From assembly GCA_026646885.1 (NCBI GenBank), contig JAPKHK010000013.1, forward strand, positions 1 through 64,000: a stretch of 64,000 nt of DNA, in the 5' to 3' direction. This document shows, in pieces, positions 35,551 through 45,083 of this stretch. Numbering within the stretch: position 1 is the stretch's first letter; the number at the start of each line of letters is the position of its first letter. The notes below the pieces were generated by a model. It searched no databases. It was not told where the DNA came from and saw only the letters and a list, made by a program, of their open reading frames with translations. The position numbers and the translations under genes were made by a program. The DNA comes from Casimicrobiaceae bacterium (GTDB taxonomy: Bacteria > Pseudomonadota > Gammaproteobacteria > Burkholderiales > Casimicrobiaceae).

Positions 35551-36912
35551 TCAGCGGCCGGCGTTTCTCGGCACCGGCGCCTCGTGGCCCAGTTCAGCCT
35601 CGGTCAAGACCTTTTCCCATAGTGCCTTGCCCTTGGCGCTGAAGCTGCGCACCACGATTTCGCGCTTGCCTAGCGGCCCGTGAAAATCGAGGGCGCAGAA
35701 GTTGCGCTCGCGCACCAGGGTACCCGATACCAGCCGCGCATTGCGGGACTCGTCGACGGTGGCGAATGCGCTCGAGGTCAGCGGCGAGCAGGTCAGTTCG
35801 TACAGCGGGTAGCGCGCCGCGCGCTCCAACTTCAGGAGTTCGGTGAAATGCCGATCTCCCGACAGGAAGAAGACGCCGCGCAGCGCTTGCTTGTCCAGCC
35901 AGCGCAGAAACTCGGCCCGCTCTTCGGGGAAATTGAGCCAACCTTCGTAGAGATTGTGGTCGTTCAGAAACTGGCTGCCGCCAGCGATGATCTTGAACGT
36001 CGCAGTCGATTGCAGCAGCGCGTTTTTGAGCCAGCGCATCTGCGGCGCACCGAACATCTGCTTGTTCGGCTCGCCGCGCAACCGGTCGACATCGCGGTTC
36101 CAGCGATTGTCGAGCAGGAAAAAATCGGCATCACCCTGGCGCACGACGGTGAAGATGCCGCGCGCCTCGGGGAGTCCGTAGCTCGGGTTGGGCCAATAGC
36201 GCTGAAACAGCGCCAGGCTCTGTTCTTTGAAGATGAAACCTGCACCGGAGTTGTTCGGCCCGAAGTCATGATCGTCCCAAATCGCCGCATGCTGGCCGGT
36301 ACGCAGCAGGGGCTGCAGTTCGGCGAGGGCGCGATCACGTCGATAACGATAGGCCATGCCCCAGGGGCTGGCGTAGTCGGCCTCGCGAAAATAGATATTG
36401 TCACCCAGCCAGAGCGTGAGATCGGGGCGCTGTGCCGCCATGCTGGCAAAGATTTCGTAGTCTCCGCCGTAGGGCCTGCCAGGCCGGTCGTAGGCGGGGT
36501 CGTTGAGATAGGCGCACGAGCCCAGCAGCACGCGGCTGGCCGGCGGTTCGCTGCGCCATTGCCACAGCGCCTGCGTACGCAGCGTGCCGCTGGCCGCTTC
36601 GCTTCCGTCGAGCAAGAGGCGATAGCGATAGGTGGTGCCGGGCTGCAAGTCGACGAGCTCGAGGCGTGCACTGTAATCCGCGCTTTCCGCAAGCTGCGCG
36701 GTCACCTGGGCGGGTTTGGCCGAAGATGACCCCTCGGGCTGATATTCGAGCCGCAACAGCGCGGCCGCATCAGCCTGGAGCCAGATCACAGCGCTGCGCA
36801 TGCCAGCGGGACCAGCCATCGGGCCGGCGGTCAGGCGCGCCGCGGACGCGACAGCAGCGGCCAAGGCGAGCAGGACGAGCAGCACGAAGCGACAGAAGTG
36901 GTGCGCGAGCAT
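35551..36912 (-). CDS. PhoD-like alkaline phosphatase/phosphodiesterase, exported
   Basis: 453 residues from ATG 36912 with signal peptide MLAHHFCRFVLLVLLALAAA ending VASA. An N-terminal fibronectin-like domain (~30-135) precedes the metal-binding phosphoesterase domain: GSCAYLNDP, LWLGDNIYFREADY, IWDDHDFGPNNS and FFLSGDRHFTEL hold the Asp, His and Asn ligands for Fe/Ca as in PhoD. It would release phosphate from phosphoesters in the periplasm. Its upstream end overlaps nothing; the DUF1161 gene is divided from it by ~160 bases on the same strand. Confidence 0.88.
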   Translation of the reverse strand: MLAHHFCRFVLLVLLALAAAVASAARLTAGPMAGPAGMRSAVIWLQADAAALLRLEYQPEGSSSAKPAQVTAQLAESADYSARLELVDLQPGTTYRYRLLLDGSEAASGTLRTQALWQWRSEPPASRVLLGSCAYLNDPAYDRPGRPYGGDYEIFASMAAQRPDLTLWLGDNIYFREADYASPWGMAYRYRRDRALAELQPLLRTGQHAAIWDDHDFGPNNSGAGFIFKEQSLALFQRYWPNPSYGLPEARGIFTVVRQGDADFFLLDNRWNRDVDRLRGEPNKQMFGAPQMRWLKNALLQSTATFKIIAGGSQFLNDHNLYEGWLNFPEERAEFLRWLDKQALRGVFFLSGDRHFTELLKLERAARYPLYELTCSPLTSSAFATVDESRNARLVSGTLVRERNFCALDFHGPLGKREIVVRSFSAKGKALWEKVLTEAELGHEAPVPRNAGR

Positions 36913-37070
36913 GGTGTCGACGGGCTGGGAAAAGAACGAAAGCTTGCCCACATCACGGGCGCAAGGCAAGAGCACGGCGGCCCGCCGACCAGCGGGCAGT
37001 GGGCGCAACGCCAAGCAAACGATGCCGCGCGAGCGCACGCAGCCAGGCCGCCTGCCGTCGTTCTGGTCGC

Positions 37071-37319
37071 TCACTTCTTGGGCGCGCTCTCCTCCGGCTT
37101 GCCGCGCCGGTAGACGATCTTCTTGCTACCGCCAGCACAACTGCCCACCACTTTTCTTTCGTTCACCTGGTCGTTGTCGACGACCTCTAGGGTGTAGCTC
37201 GCCACCCCTTTGGCTTGCAGCTTCGCTTCGATTTCAGCTTTCAGCTCATCACAAGGCTTTCGCGCCCAAACGGGTGCGGCGGTAAGGGCAAAGACGACAG
37301 CAACGATCAGTGGTTTCAC
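37071..37319 (-). CDS. DUF1161 periplasmic protein
   Basis: 82 residues from a GTG at 37319, chosen because GGGAGG lies five bases upstream and it gives a signal peptide (KPLIVAVVFALTAAPVWA). The mature part RKPCDELKAEIEAKLQAKGV, YTLEVV and KVVGSCAGGSKKIVYRR is the whole DUF1161 domain, with two cysteines likely disulphide-bonded. Function unknown; homologues are small envelope proteins. It is divergent from the hemerythrin gene. Confidence 0.85.
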   Translation of the reverse strand: MKPLIVAVVFALTAAPVWARKPCDELKAEIEAKLQAKGVASYTLEVVDNDQVNERKVVGSCAGGSKKIVYRRGKPEESAPKK

Positions 37320-37462
37320 AGCGGCCTCCCTCGGTCGGTTGCGGGTCTCCGCCATGGTACGCCCCGGCGCCAAGTGCGCAAAGTGGCTCACGGCTGGGCG
37401 CGCCCCCCCCGGGCAAAAGCCCGCGACGGGGCCACGGGTACTTGCAGAAAAGTGGTTATTCT

Positions 37463-37476
37463 GGTATTGTGGTACC
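37463..37476. promoter_or_regulatory. Operator-like motif upstream of the hemerythrin gene
   Basis: GGTATTGTGGTACC matches the core of the liv-region palindrome (GGTATTTAAGTACC at 27410-27423) at 11 of 14 positions. It ends 34 bases before the hemerythrin ATG; the liv copy begins 36 bases before the GNAT start. Similar spacing suggests a shared regulator, though 14 bp can recur by chance. Confidence 0.4.
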
Positions 37477-37510
37477 GAATTACTATTTTCCCTCACCGAG
37501 CGTCATTTCC

Positions 37511-38005
37511 ATGAATTTCGCCTCGCACACTTGCCGCCGCTTGCACGAAGAACACGCAGCGGTTTTCGAGCTTTGCCGCCGCATGGAGCAGGCTTTTTCC
37601 CGCACAGCCTCCCCACCGGACGCGGCGAGCAGCGAATGGACAGCACTGTTCGGCAAGATCGAACATGTCATAGAAAATGAAGTCTGGCGCCATTTCGACT
37701 TCGAGGAGAAAGCGCTCTGGCCTTTGCTTCATGAATCGGGTGATGGCGACCTGGCCGAACTGCTCGACGAAGAGCACGAAGTGATACGCGACGTCGCCGA
37801 AGCGCTCACCGCCGGAATCGCGACGGCGCTAGCCGGCGACTTGACGGGCCAGAGCTGGCAGCAACTCAAGACAGCCGCGCTGGAGTTCGCCGAGCGTCTG
37901 GTCGCGCACGCGCAAAAGGAAGATCTCTCGCTCCTACCGACACTGGACAACCTGCTGACACCCGAGCAGGATACTGAACTGTTCGGCGCTTACGCCATGG
38001 CGTGA
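37511..38005 (+). CDS. Hemerythrin HHE domain protein
   Basis: 164 residues forming one four-helix hemerythrin-like domain. Probable di-iron ligands: H in CRRLHEEHAAVF, H and E in VWRHFDFEEKALW, H in LLDEEHEVIRDVAE and H in RLVAHAQKEDLSLLP. Such proteins sense or handle O2, NO or peroxide, or aid Fe-S repair (YtfE-like), but the family is too broad for a precise role. The upstream motif shared with the Rrf2-linked region hints at co-regulation. It is followed 40 bases later by the tandem GNAT. Confidence 0.85.
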   Translation: MNFASHTCRRLHEEHAAVFELCRRMEQAFSRTASPPDAASSEWTALFGKIEHVIENEVWRHFDFEEKALWPLLHESGDGDLAELLDEEHEVIRDVAEALTAGIATALAGDLTGQSWQQLKTAALEFAERLVAHAQKEDLSLLPTLDNLLTPEQDTELFGAYAMA

Positions 38006-38045
38006 GCCCAGATCAAGAATTGACTACCCATTGCAGGAGGCTGCC

Positions 38046-39029
38046 TTGCGTTACTTGAATCCCGCCGATCTCGACGCCGTCACCCGGCTCGACGCCGCCC
38101 TCACTGGCCATCCGCGCCGCGCCTACTTCGAGCGCCGCCTCGCCGCGGCTCTGCGGCAAACCAGGCACCACGTCCAATTCGGCGCCGAAGCCGATGGTCG
38201 CCTGGTAGGTTATGTGATGGCCCGACGCCTGGAAGGTGAATTCGGACGCACCCAGCCTTCCCTCCAGCTCGAAGCGATCGGTGTCGACGCCCAGCGGCAG
38301 AGCAAAGGCCTGGGTCGTGCCCTCATCTCGGAACTCGAAGCCTACGCCAAGCGCCATGACATTCCTGAAATCCGCACCATGGTCCACTGGCGCGATCACA
38401 GTGTGCTCAAGCTCCTGGATCGCGCCGACTACAACCTGGGTCGCAGCCTGATGATCGAATGCCCGGTGCATCGCGGATCCATGGGAGACCTCGAGCGTCG
38501 CTCCCCAGCCGCGCCGGGCAACGAGCGGCCCTGGCGCGAGCGCGACTATAGCGCGCCGGCGGCCAACGACTACGAAGCGCTAGCACGCGATGTCTCGGAC
38601 ATCCGCTCGATGAGCCTAGCGGATCTGGCGCAAGTAGCCTCGATCGACCGGCGCATCACCGGCCACAATCGCGAAGCCTATATCAATGGCTTGTTCGACG
38701 AAGCGATGCACGACTCGGCGGTGCGCGTTTCCTTGATCGCCCGGGCCGAGGATGTGCCGGCGGGTTTCATCATGGCACGCACTGATTTCGGAAGTTTCGG
38801 GCGCACCGAACCGGCCGCGGTCATCGACACTCTCGGAGTCGCGCCCGACTCGGCCCGGCATGGCGTGGGCACGGCTCTCTTGTCGCAGCTCTTCGTGAAC
38901 CTGCAGGCACTACTGGTGGAACGCGTGGAAACCGTGGTCGCTTACAACGATATCGGTTTGCTAAACTTCTTCTATCGCGCCGGCTTCGTGCCGTCGCAGC
39001 GCTTGGCTTTCCTCAAGCGTCTGGTCTAA
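38046..39029 (+). CDS. Tandem GNAT protein (two acetyltransferase domains)
   Basis: 327 residues from a TTG at 38046, placed by GCAGGAGG five bases upstream. Two GNAT domains: ~1-140 (LNPADLDAVTRLDAALTGH; IGVDAQRQSKGLGRALISEL) and ~190-327 (MSLADLAQVASIDRRITGHN; LGVAPDSARHGVGTALLSQL). The halves are clearly duplicated and both keep a Gly-rich acetyl-CoA loop. Both resemble the single GNAT at 26838-27374. A linker rich in Arg/Glu/Pro (~150-180) separates them. Substrate unknown; protein lysines are possible by analogy. Confidence 0.82.
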   Translation: MRYLNPADLDAVTRLDAALTGHPRRAYFERRLAAALRQTRHHVQFGAEADGRLVGYVMARRLEGEFGRTQPSLQLEAIGVDAQRQSKGLGRALISELEAYAKRHDIPEIRTMVHWRDHSVLKLLDRADYNLGRSLMIECPVHRGSMGDLERRSPAAPGNERPWRERDYSAPAANDYEALARDVSDIRSMSLADLAQVASIDRRITGHNREAYINGLFDEAMHDSAVRVSLIARAEDVPAGFIMARTDFGSFGRTEPAAVIDTLGVAPDSARHGVGTALLSQLFVNLQALLVERVETVVAYNDIGLLNFFYRAGFVPSQRLAFLKRLV

Positions 39030-39051
39030 TCGCGCCGGCGCCCAAAAAGAA

Positions 39052-39080
39052 CAAACCCCGCCGCGGCGGGGTTTGCTTTT
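39052..39080. terminator. Bidirectional rho-independent terminator
   Basis: CAAACCCCGCCG at 39052-39063 and CGGCGGGGTTTG at 39064-39075 form a perfect 12-bp stem, with CTTTT on the right and an A-rich run (CCCAAAAAGAA) on the left. It can stop both the rightward tandem GNAT transcript and the leftward cspA transcript. Confidence 0.88.
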
Positions 39081-39105
39081 CCTCATTCGAGGCCAAACAA
39101 GCGCT

Positions 39106-39312
39106 CTACTCCATCGACTTGATGTTCGAGGCTTGGTTGCCTTTCGGGCCCTTGACGATGTCGAAGGAAACCTTCTGGTTTTCCTTCAACGTCTTGAAGC
39201 CGCCGCCCTGAATGGCGGAGAAGTGGGCGAAGAGATCTTCGCCGCCGCCGTCGGGCTTGATGAAGCCGAAACCCTTGCTATCGTTGAACCACTTGACGGT
39301 ACCTGTTGGCAT
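39106..39312 (-). CDS. Cold-shock domain protein (CspA family)
   Basis: 68 residues: [16 protein letters not shown] contains RNP1 and [10 protein letters not shown] contains RNP2; the chain ends NIKSME. It is the full length of a single cold-shock domain that binds single-stranded RNA or DNA as a chaperone. The terminator at 39052-39075 lies 31 bases past the stop. Confidence 0.95.
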   Translation of the reverse strand: MPTGTVKWFNDSKGFGFIKPDGGGEDLFAHFSAIQGGGFKTLKENQKVSFDIVKGPKGNQASNIKSME

Positions 39313-39679
39313 GTTGCGTATCCCATAAAAATTGAAAAACGGGCTCTCGCCCATCGCGCGTACCACTCTTAAGACAGGGGGATTACGAACCGAAGTACCG
39401 ATGCAAAACCGATGACTGCTGGCGAAAATCGCTGCCTCAGAAGCGCGCCCGCGCATTGTGGGCGCGGTTTTTGCCGACGTCAAGCAAAATCTGCGGCGCT
39501 CGCGGCGACCCATCCGCCACCCTCTAGCCCGCACCAGGCCTCGCGCAAACGAGCCTGGGCGGCACGCACACTTGCAGAATGTTCTGCCTTTTGCCGCGCC
39601 GCGGCGACGCAATTTGGCAAGAAACATCGCCGCGGGCCTCGTTAGAATAAGCTGCTCCGATCACCGCGAAAACACCGCC
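39313..39679. other. Divergent region between the cold-shock gene and aceE
   Basis: 367 bases without a recognised gene. It must hold promoters for both genes; cold-shock genes usually have long structured leaders, which could occupy the left part. I see no confident promoter hexamers. TAGAAT at 39643-39648 could serve aceE but lacks a well-placed -35 box. Confidence 0.4.
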
Positions 39680-42376
39680 ATGCTGAACCGCTATCCCTAC
39701 ACCGCACCCACCCCTGGAGCACAGCAGCAAGAGGATAGCGACCCTCTGGAAACTCAAGAATGGCTCGATGCCCTGTCGGCGGTCGTGCGCGCCAGCGGCG
39801 AAGCGCGGGGGCTCTATCTCTTGCATCAGCTGCAAGAAGAGGCCCAGCAACTGGGAATCCTCGCGCACGTGCCGCCCTTTTCCTCGTACCGTAATACGAT
39901 CGGCGTCGACGCTCAGGGCCCCTACCCGGGCGACCTCGCAATCGAAGAGCGGCTCACCGCCATCATGCGCTGGAATGCGCTGGCCATGGTGGTGCGCGCC
40001 AATAGAGCCTACGGCGATTTGGGCGGGCACATCGCCAGCTATGCTTCGGCGGCGGAGATTTTCGAAACCGGCTTCAATCATTTCTTCCGTGCCGCAAGCG
40101 CCGACTCCCCCGGCGACCTCGTCTTCTTCCAGCCCCATTCGGCCCCCGGCATGTATGCTCGTGCCTTTCTCGAAGGCCGCCTCGGCGAAGCACAACTTGC
40201 TCGCTACCGGCAGGAGGTGGGCGGCGCGGGCTTGTGTTCCTATCCCCACCCCTGGTTGATGCCGGAGTTCTGGCAGTTCCCCACGGGTTCCATGGGTCTG
40301 GGGCCGATCCAAGCGATCTACCAGGCCCGCTTCCTGCGCTATCTCGAACACCGCGGCCTCGCCGCCACCGCCGAGCGGCGGGTGTGGGGCATTTTTGGCG
40401 ACGGCGAAATGGACGAACCGGAATCGATCGCCGGCCTGACCCTCGCTGCGCGCGAGCGACTGGATAATCTCACCATCATCATCAACTGCAACTTGCAGCG
40501 CCTGGATGGTCCAGTGCGCGGCAACGGGCAGATCATCCAAGAGCTGGAGGCGCTATTCACCGGCGCGGGCTGGAATGTCATCAAGGTGCTCTGGGGCTCC
40601 GATTGGGACCCGCTGTTCGCGCGTGACACCCAACACGTGCTGCTGCGCCGCTTTGCCGCCACGGTCGACGGGCACTACCAAACCTTGGGCGCCAATGACG
40701 GTGCCTACAATCAGGAACATTTCTTCGACCTCGATCCCGAGTTGCACGCCCTGGTCTCGCACATGCCCGTAGCCGAAATCGACGCCCTAAAGCGCGGCGG
40801 CCACGACTTTCGCAAGCTCCATGCCGCCTTCCGCGCCGCCGCGGCGCATCGCGGCCAGCCCACGGTGGTCCTTGCCAAGACCAAGAAGGGCTATGGCATG
40901 GGTGCGGCGGGCGAATCACGGATGGTGGCCCACCAGCAGAAGAAGCTCGACTTCGAGGCGCTACGAGATTTCCGCGATCGCTTTCAACTGCCGCTCTCCG
41001 ATCAAGACTTGCAGGAGATGCGCTTCTATCGACCCCCGTCAGACAGCCGCGAACTCGCGTACCTCAAGGAGCGCCGTGCCGCACTCGGTGGTGCATTGCC
41101 GCAACGCCAGCGTGGTGGCCGGCCCCTCGTTCCGCCTCCGCGCGAGCGCTACGCCGCTTTCGCAATCGACGCGCAAGGCAAGGAGATGTCCACAACGGTC
41201 GCGGCGGTACGCATGCTGGCCAGCTTGCTCAAGGATGCCGAATTGGGTGCGCGCGTGGTGCCCATCGTCGCCGACGAAGCGCGCACTTTCGGCATGGCCG
41301 GCTTGTTCCGCCAGATCGGCATCTATTCGCCGGATGGGCAGCGCTATACCCCAGAGGACTCCGGCTCGATGCTCGCTTACCGCGAAGCGCGCGACGGGCA
41401 AATCCTCGAAGAGGGCATCACGGAGGCCGGCGCGCTTTCCTCATGGATCGCCGCGGCCACTGCCTACAGCACCCACGGCGTCACGCTATTGCCGGTCTAC
41501 ATCTTCTACTCGATGTTCGGCTTCCAGCGGGTCGGCGACCTCATCTGGGCCGCGGCCGATCAGCGCGCCCGCGGCTTCTTGTTCGGGGCCACCGCCGGGC
41601 GAACGACCCTGGGCGGCGAAGGATTGCAGCATCAAGACGGACAGAGTCACGTCCTCGCCGCCACCGTGCCCAACTGCCGCGCCTACGACCCGGCTTTTGC
41701 GTGCGAGTTGGCGGTCATCCTGGAGCATGGCCTGCGAGAAATGCTCGCCGAGCAGCGGGACGTCTTTTACTACCTCACCATGATGAACGAGGGCTATGCC
41801 CAGCCTTCATTGCTTGCGGGCAGCGAGGAGGGCATTGTGCGCGGCATGTACCGGTTTTCCGGCTTCCGCCCGGAGAACCCCGAGGGTCGCGTGCGCCTGC
41901 TCGGTTCGGGCGCGATCTTGCGCGAAGTGATCGAAGCCGGCCGCATCCTATCCGAGGAGTGGCAAGTCGAAAGCGAGATCTTCAGCGTGACGAGCTACTC
42001 CGAACTCGAACGCGCCGCGCGCGGCGCGGCTCGCCACAACCGCCTGCACCCCAGGGAAGCACGCCAGACCAGCCACGTGCAGGACTGCCTCGCCGGTTCG
42101 ATTCCGATTGTCGCCGCCAGCGACTATCTCGCCGCGCACGCGCAGCGAATTGCCCCATTTCTCGATGCCCCCTTCACCGCTTTGGGTACTGATGGCTTTG
42201 GGCGCAGCGACACGCGCGCGGCACTACGGCGGTATTTCGAAGTCGATCGCCAACATATCGCCGTGGCGGCGCTCGACGCGCTGGCGCAGCAGGACGAACG
42301 GCTGCGGCCGCGGGTGGCGCTGGCCTTGCAGCGCTACGCCATCGACCCCGATGCGCCCGCGCCGTGGGACGCTTGA
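39680..42376 (+). CDS. aceE: Pyruvate dehydrogenase E1 component, homodimeric AceE type
   Basis: 898 residues from ATG 39680 (MLNRYPYTAPT). The thiamine diphosphate motif is IFGDGEMDEPESIAG to IINCNLQRLDGPV (about residues 239-272). Other family landmarks are HSAPGMYARAFLEGRL, AKTKKGYGMGAAGESRM and VPIVADEARTFGMAGLFRQIGIY. E1 decarboxylates pyruvate and passes acetyl to E2 lipoamide. aceF and lpd, usually next in an operon, are absent. The start codon lacks a strong ribosome site. The annotation as pyruvate-specific rests on overall similarity. Confidence 0.92.
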   Translation: MLNRYPYTAPTPGAQQQEDSDPLETQEWLDALSAVVRASGEARGLYLLHQLQEEAQQLGILAHVPPFSSYRNTIGVDAQGPYPGDLAIEERLTAIMRWNALAMVVRANRAYGDLGGHIASYASAAEIFETGFNHFFRAASADSPGDLVFFQPHSAPGMYARAFLEGRLGEAQLARYRQEVGGAGLCSYPHPWLMPEFWQFPTGSMGLGPIQAIYQARFLRYLEHRGLAATAERRVWGIFGDGEMDEPESIAGLTLAARERLDNLTIIINCNLQRLDGPVRGNGQIIQELEALFTGAGWNVIKVLWGSDWDPLFARDTQHVLLRRFAATVDGHYQTLGANDGAYNQEHFFDLDPELHALVSHMPVAEIDALKRGGHDFRKLHAAFRAAAAHRGQPTVVLAKTKKGYGMGAAGESRMVAHQQKKLDFEALRDFRDRFQLPLSDQDLQEMRFYRPPSDSRELAYLKERRAALGGALPQRQRGGRPLVPPPRERYAAFAIDAQGKEMSTTVAAVRMLASLLKDAELGARVVPIVADEARTFGMAGLFRQIGIYSPDGQRYTPEDSGSMLAYREARDGQILEEGITEAGALSSWIAAATAYSTHGVTLLPVYIFYSMFGFQRVGDLIWAAADQRARGFLFGATAGRTTLGGEGLQHQDGQSHVLAATVPNCRAYDPAFACELAVILEHGLREMLAEQRDVFYYLTMMNEGYAQPSLLAGSEEGIVRGMYRFSGFRPENPEGRVRLLGSGAILREVIEAGRILSEEWQVESEIFSVTSYSELERAARGAARHNRLHPREARQTSHVQDCLAGSIPIVAASDYLAAHAQRIAPFLDAPFTALGTDGFGRSDTRAALRRYFEVDRQHIAVAALDALAQQDERLRPRVALALQRYAIDPDAPAPWDA

Positions 42377-42437
42377 AACCGCTCGCGCTTTCGCGCAAGG
42401 CTTTCCGGTTGTCGCCGCGCGCGGTAGACTTTCTCGC

Positions 42438-45083
42438 GTGTCGAGCCCCTCCGCCCAAGAACCCCAACGCAGTACCGCTGCCACCGTGGCTTGGTGGCTA
42501 CGAGTCGATCCCCGCTTTGGTGTCTATGTCTTCGCCGGGCTCGTGATACTGACTGCCTGGGCGATCGTGGCCTGGCGTATCAGTGCCGAACAAAGCCTCG
42601 AGCGCGACCGGCTGCGCAAGGAATCGGCCAATCTCGTCAGTGCCTACGAAGAGCAGGTGCTGCGGTCCATTCAGGCGATCGACCAGACCATGCTCCTGCT
42701 CAAGAGCGAGTATGAGCAGCGCGGCGGCGCACTGGATTTCACCCGCTATATTCGGGAAGGCCGGGTGGCGCGGGGTTTGGCTCATTTCCTGCTAATCATC
42801 GACGCGCGCGGCGAGATCGCGCTTGCGACCAACCCCGTGCAGGCTCTGGACCTCGCCCGTCGGGAGCACGAATATCTCGGCGACCACGCGCAGGATCGCA
42901 ATGCCGATTTGCGCATCGGCCGCCCGGTGTTCGGCCGGGTTTCCCAGGGCTGGCGCCTGCCGCTGTCGCGTCGTCTGGAACACAGCGACGGCCGTTATGC
43001 CGGCACCGTGCTGGCGGTCGTCGACCCTGAGTATTTTTCCGGTTTCTACACCCACGTGGACATCGGACGACTGGGAGCGATAGAGCTCATCGGCAAGGAC
43101 GGCATCGTCCGCGCCCGACATAGCGGCAACGATACGGCCGTGGGTCAGGACGTCAACGACAGCGCCCTCCACACGCTGGCACTCCAGCGTGTGGAAGGAA
43201 GTGTCGAGGGGCGCGCCGGCGTCGACGGAGTGCCACGTCTAACCAGCTTCAAGGTGCTCGGCGACTACGGCCTCATCGCCACCGTCGGCATTGCCCTGGA
43301 CGAGGGTCTTGCCGAGGCAAGAGACCGCGCCCGGAGCTACCTCTGGGGAGCGGGTCTCTTCAGCTTGTTCACGCTGCTCTTCGCCATGCTGCTCAACGCC
43401 TCGCTCCTGCGCGTGCAGCGCACCCACCGGGAACTGATCCGCAGCCAGCAAAGCCTCGCTGAAGCGCAGCGCATCGGACACGTCGGCAATTGGGAACTCG
43501 ACCTGGCGACCATGGAGGGCCATTTCTCTGCCGAGACAGCGCGCCTCCTCGGTCTGCCCGAGGATCGGCCGAGTATCCCCTTCGGCGAGGCGGTTCCCAT
43601 CATTGTGGAAGAAGATGTCCCTTCGGTAACGCGCATGATCGAGCGAGCCGCGGCGAACGATGCCGTGGTTTTCCTGGAGTACCGCATCCGTCGTAACGCC
43701 GCCGTTTGCTGGGTCAGGGCCACCGCGGAGCGCTTCGCCCTGGGAGACGGGCACTACGCCATTCGCGGCACGCTGATGGATGTGAGCGAGCGCAAGCGTG
43801 GCGACGAAGCCGCCGAGCGCGAACGCGGCATCCTGCAGCAGATCGCCAGTGGCGCGCCGCGCGCCGGCGTGTTCAGCGAACTGTGCGCGCACCTGGAGCA
43901 GCAATGCCCCGGCGCGCTCTGCTCACTGATGCTGCTCGACCCGACCGCAACCCTTCTGTACATTGCCGCGTCCCCCAGTTTGCCCGAGTCCTTCCGTCAG
44001 GCCATCGACGGCCTGCCTGCGGGAGACCAAGCCAGCCCCTGTGGGATGGCCGCGCATACTGGCACGCGCGTAGTGATCGAGGATCTCCTGGCCGATTCGT
44101 CCTCCGCAGATTACCGCGAGCTTGCCGAACGATTTGGCGTGCGTTCCTGCGCCTCCATGCCCATTTTTGCTGGTACGGGGCAAGTTCTGGGCAGCTTTGC
44201 GCTTTACTGGCAAGAGCCGCATCCGCCGACAGACAGCGAAACCGAAGCCGTGCAGAAGGCCGCCTACCTCGCGAGCATCTATCTCGACCGCGAGCAGCGC
44301 GAGGCGGAGATCCATCAGCTCAATGCCGAACTGGAGGAACGCGTCGCCGCGCGCACCGCCGAGCTGCAAGCGCTGAACCGCGAACTGGAGGCCTTCTCGT
44401 ATTCGGTGTCACACGACTTGCGCGCGCCCTTGCGCGCCATCGACGGCTTTTCCAATATCCTGCTGCAAAGCCATGCCGAACAGCTCGATCCGCCCAGCCG
44501 CAGCCTTCTCGGCCGCATCGTAGCAGCGGCCCAGCGCATGGGGCGCCTGATTGACGACATGCTGGCGCTCGCCCAGGTGAATCGCAGCCCCCTGCGCTTC
44601 GAGTCCGTGGACCTCGCGGCCATCGCGCGCGCCATCGTCGACGAACTGCAGCATAGCCAGCCCGAACGCGCGGTGCAGGTGAGGATACCCTCCACCTTGC
44701 CGGATGTTGCTGATCCCAATCTCCTTCGGGTCGTGCTCGAGAACCTGCTGGGCAACGCTTGGAAGTTCACCCGCAATCGCAGCGAGGCGTGCATCGAGTT
44801 GAGCACATCCATGAAAGGCGGCGAACGCGTCTATTGCGTCAAGGACAATGGCGTGGGTTTCGATATGGTCTATGCCGACAAGCTTTTTGGCCCCTTCCAG
44901 CGCTTGCATCGGCCCGAGGAATTCCCGGGTACCGGCATCGGTTTAGCGACGGTGCAACGCCTCATCCACCGGCACCGCGGCCGCATATGGGCTGAATCCC
45001 GGCCCGGGCAGGGAGCCAGCTTCTACTTCACCCTCGAAGCGCGCCTTGCCGACGAGGACTCGCGGCATGCCGTCAACGAGTGA
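42438..45083 (+). CDS. Membrane sensor histidine kinase with Cache-like, PAS and GAF domains
   Basis: About 881 residues from GTG 42438, chosen as the start nearest the first membrane helix (~32-52). A periplasmic ~250-residue region of double-Cache type follows (SANLVSAYEEQVLRSIQAID, LGAIELIGKDGIVRARHSG), then a second helix (~305-325), a PAS domain (GHVGNWELDLATMEGHFSAE), a GAF domain (~455-610), a coiled linker, HisKA with SYSVSHDLRAPLRAIDG (His ~659) and a HATPase with LENLLGNAWKFTRN and GTGIGLATVQRLI. No receiver or partner regulator is adjacent. Phytochrome-like kinases share this output half. Confidence 0.85.
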   Translation: MSSPSAQEPQRSTAATVAWWLRVDPRFGVYVFAGLVILTAWAIVAWRISAEQSLERDRLRKESANLVSAYEEQVLRSIQAIDQTMLLLKSEYEQRGGALDFTRYIREGRVARGLAHFLLIIDARGEIALATNPVQALDLARREHEYLGDHAQDRNADLRIGRPVFGRVSQGWRLPLSRRLEHSDGRYAGTVLAVVDPEYFSGFYTHVDIGRLGAIELIGKDGIVRARHSGNDTAVGQDVNDSALHTLALQRVEGSVEGRAGVDGVPRLTSFKVLGDYGLIATVGIALDEGLAEARDRARSYLWGAGLFSLFTLLFAMLLNASLLRVQRTHRELIRSQQSLAEAQRIGHVGNWELDLATMEGHFSAETARLLGLPEDRPSIPFGEAVPIIVEEDVPSVTRMIERAAANDAVVFLEYRIRRNAAVCWVRATAERFALGDGHYAIRGTLMDVSERKRGDEAAERERGILQQIASGAPRAGVFSELCAHLEQQCPGALCSLMLLDPTATLLYIAASPSLPESFRQAIDGLPAGDQASPCGMAAHTGTRVVIEDLLADSSSADYRELAERFGVRSCASMPIFAGTGQVLGSFALYWQEPHPPTDSETEAVQKAAYLASIYLDREQREAEIHQLNAELEERVAARTAELQALNRELEAFSYSVSHDLRAPLRAIDGFSNILLQSHAEQLDPPSRSLLGRIVAAAQRMGRLIDDMLALAQVNRSPLRFESVDLAAIARAIVDELQHSQPERAVQVRIPSTLPDVADPNLLRVVLENLLGNAWKFTRNRSEACIELSTSMKGGERVYCVKDNGVGFDMVYADKLFGPFQRLHRPEEFPGTGIGLATVQRLIHRHRGRIWAESRPGQGASFYFTLEARLADEDSRHAVNE

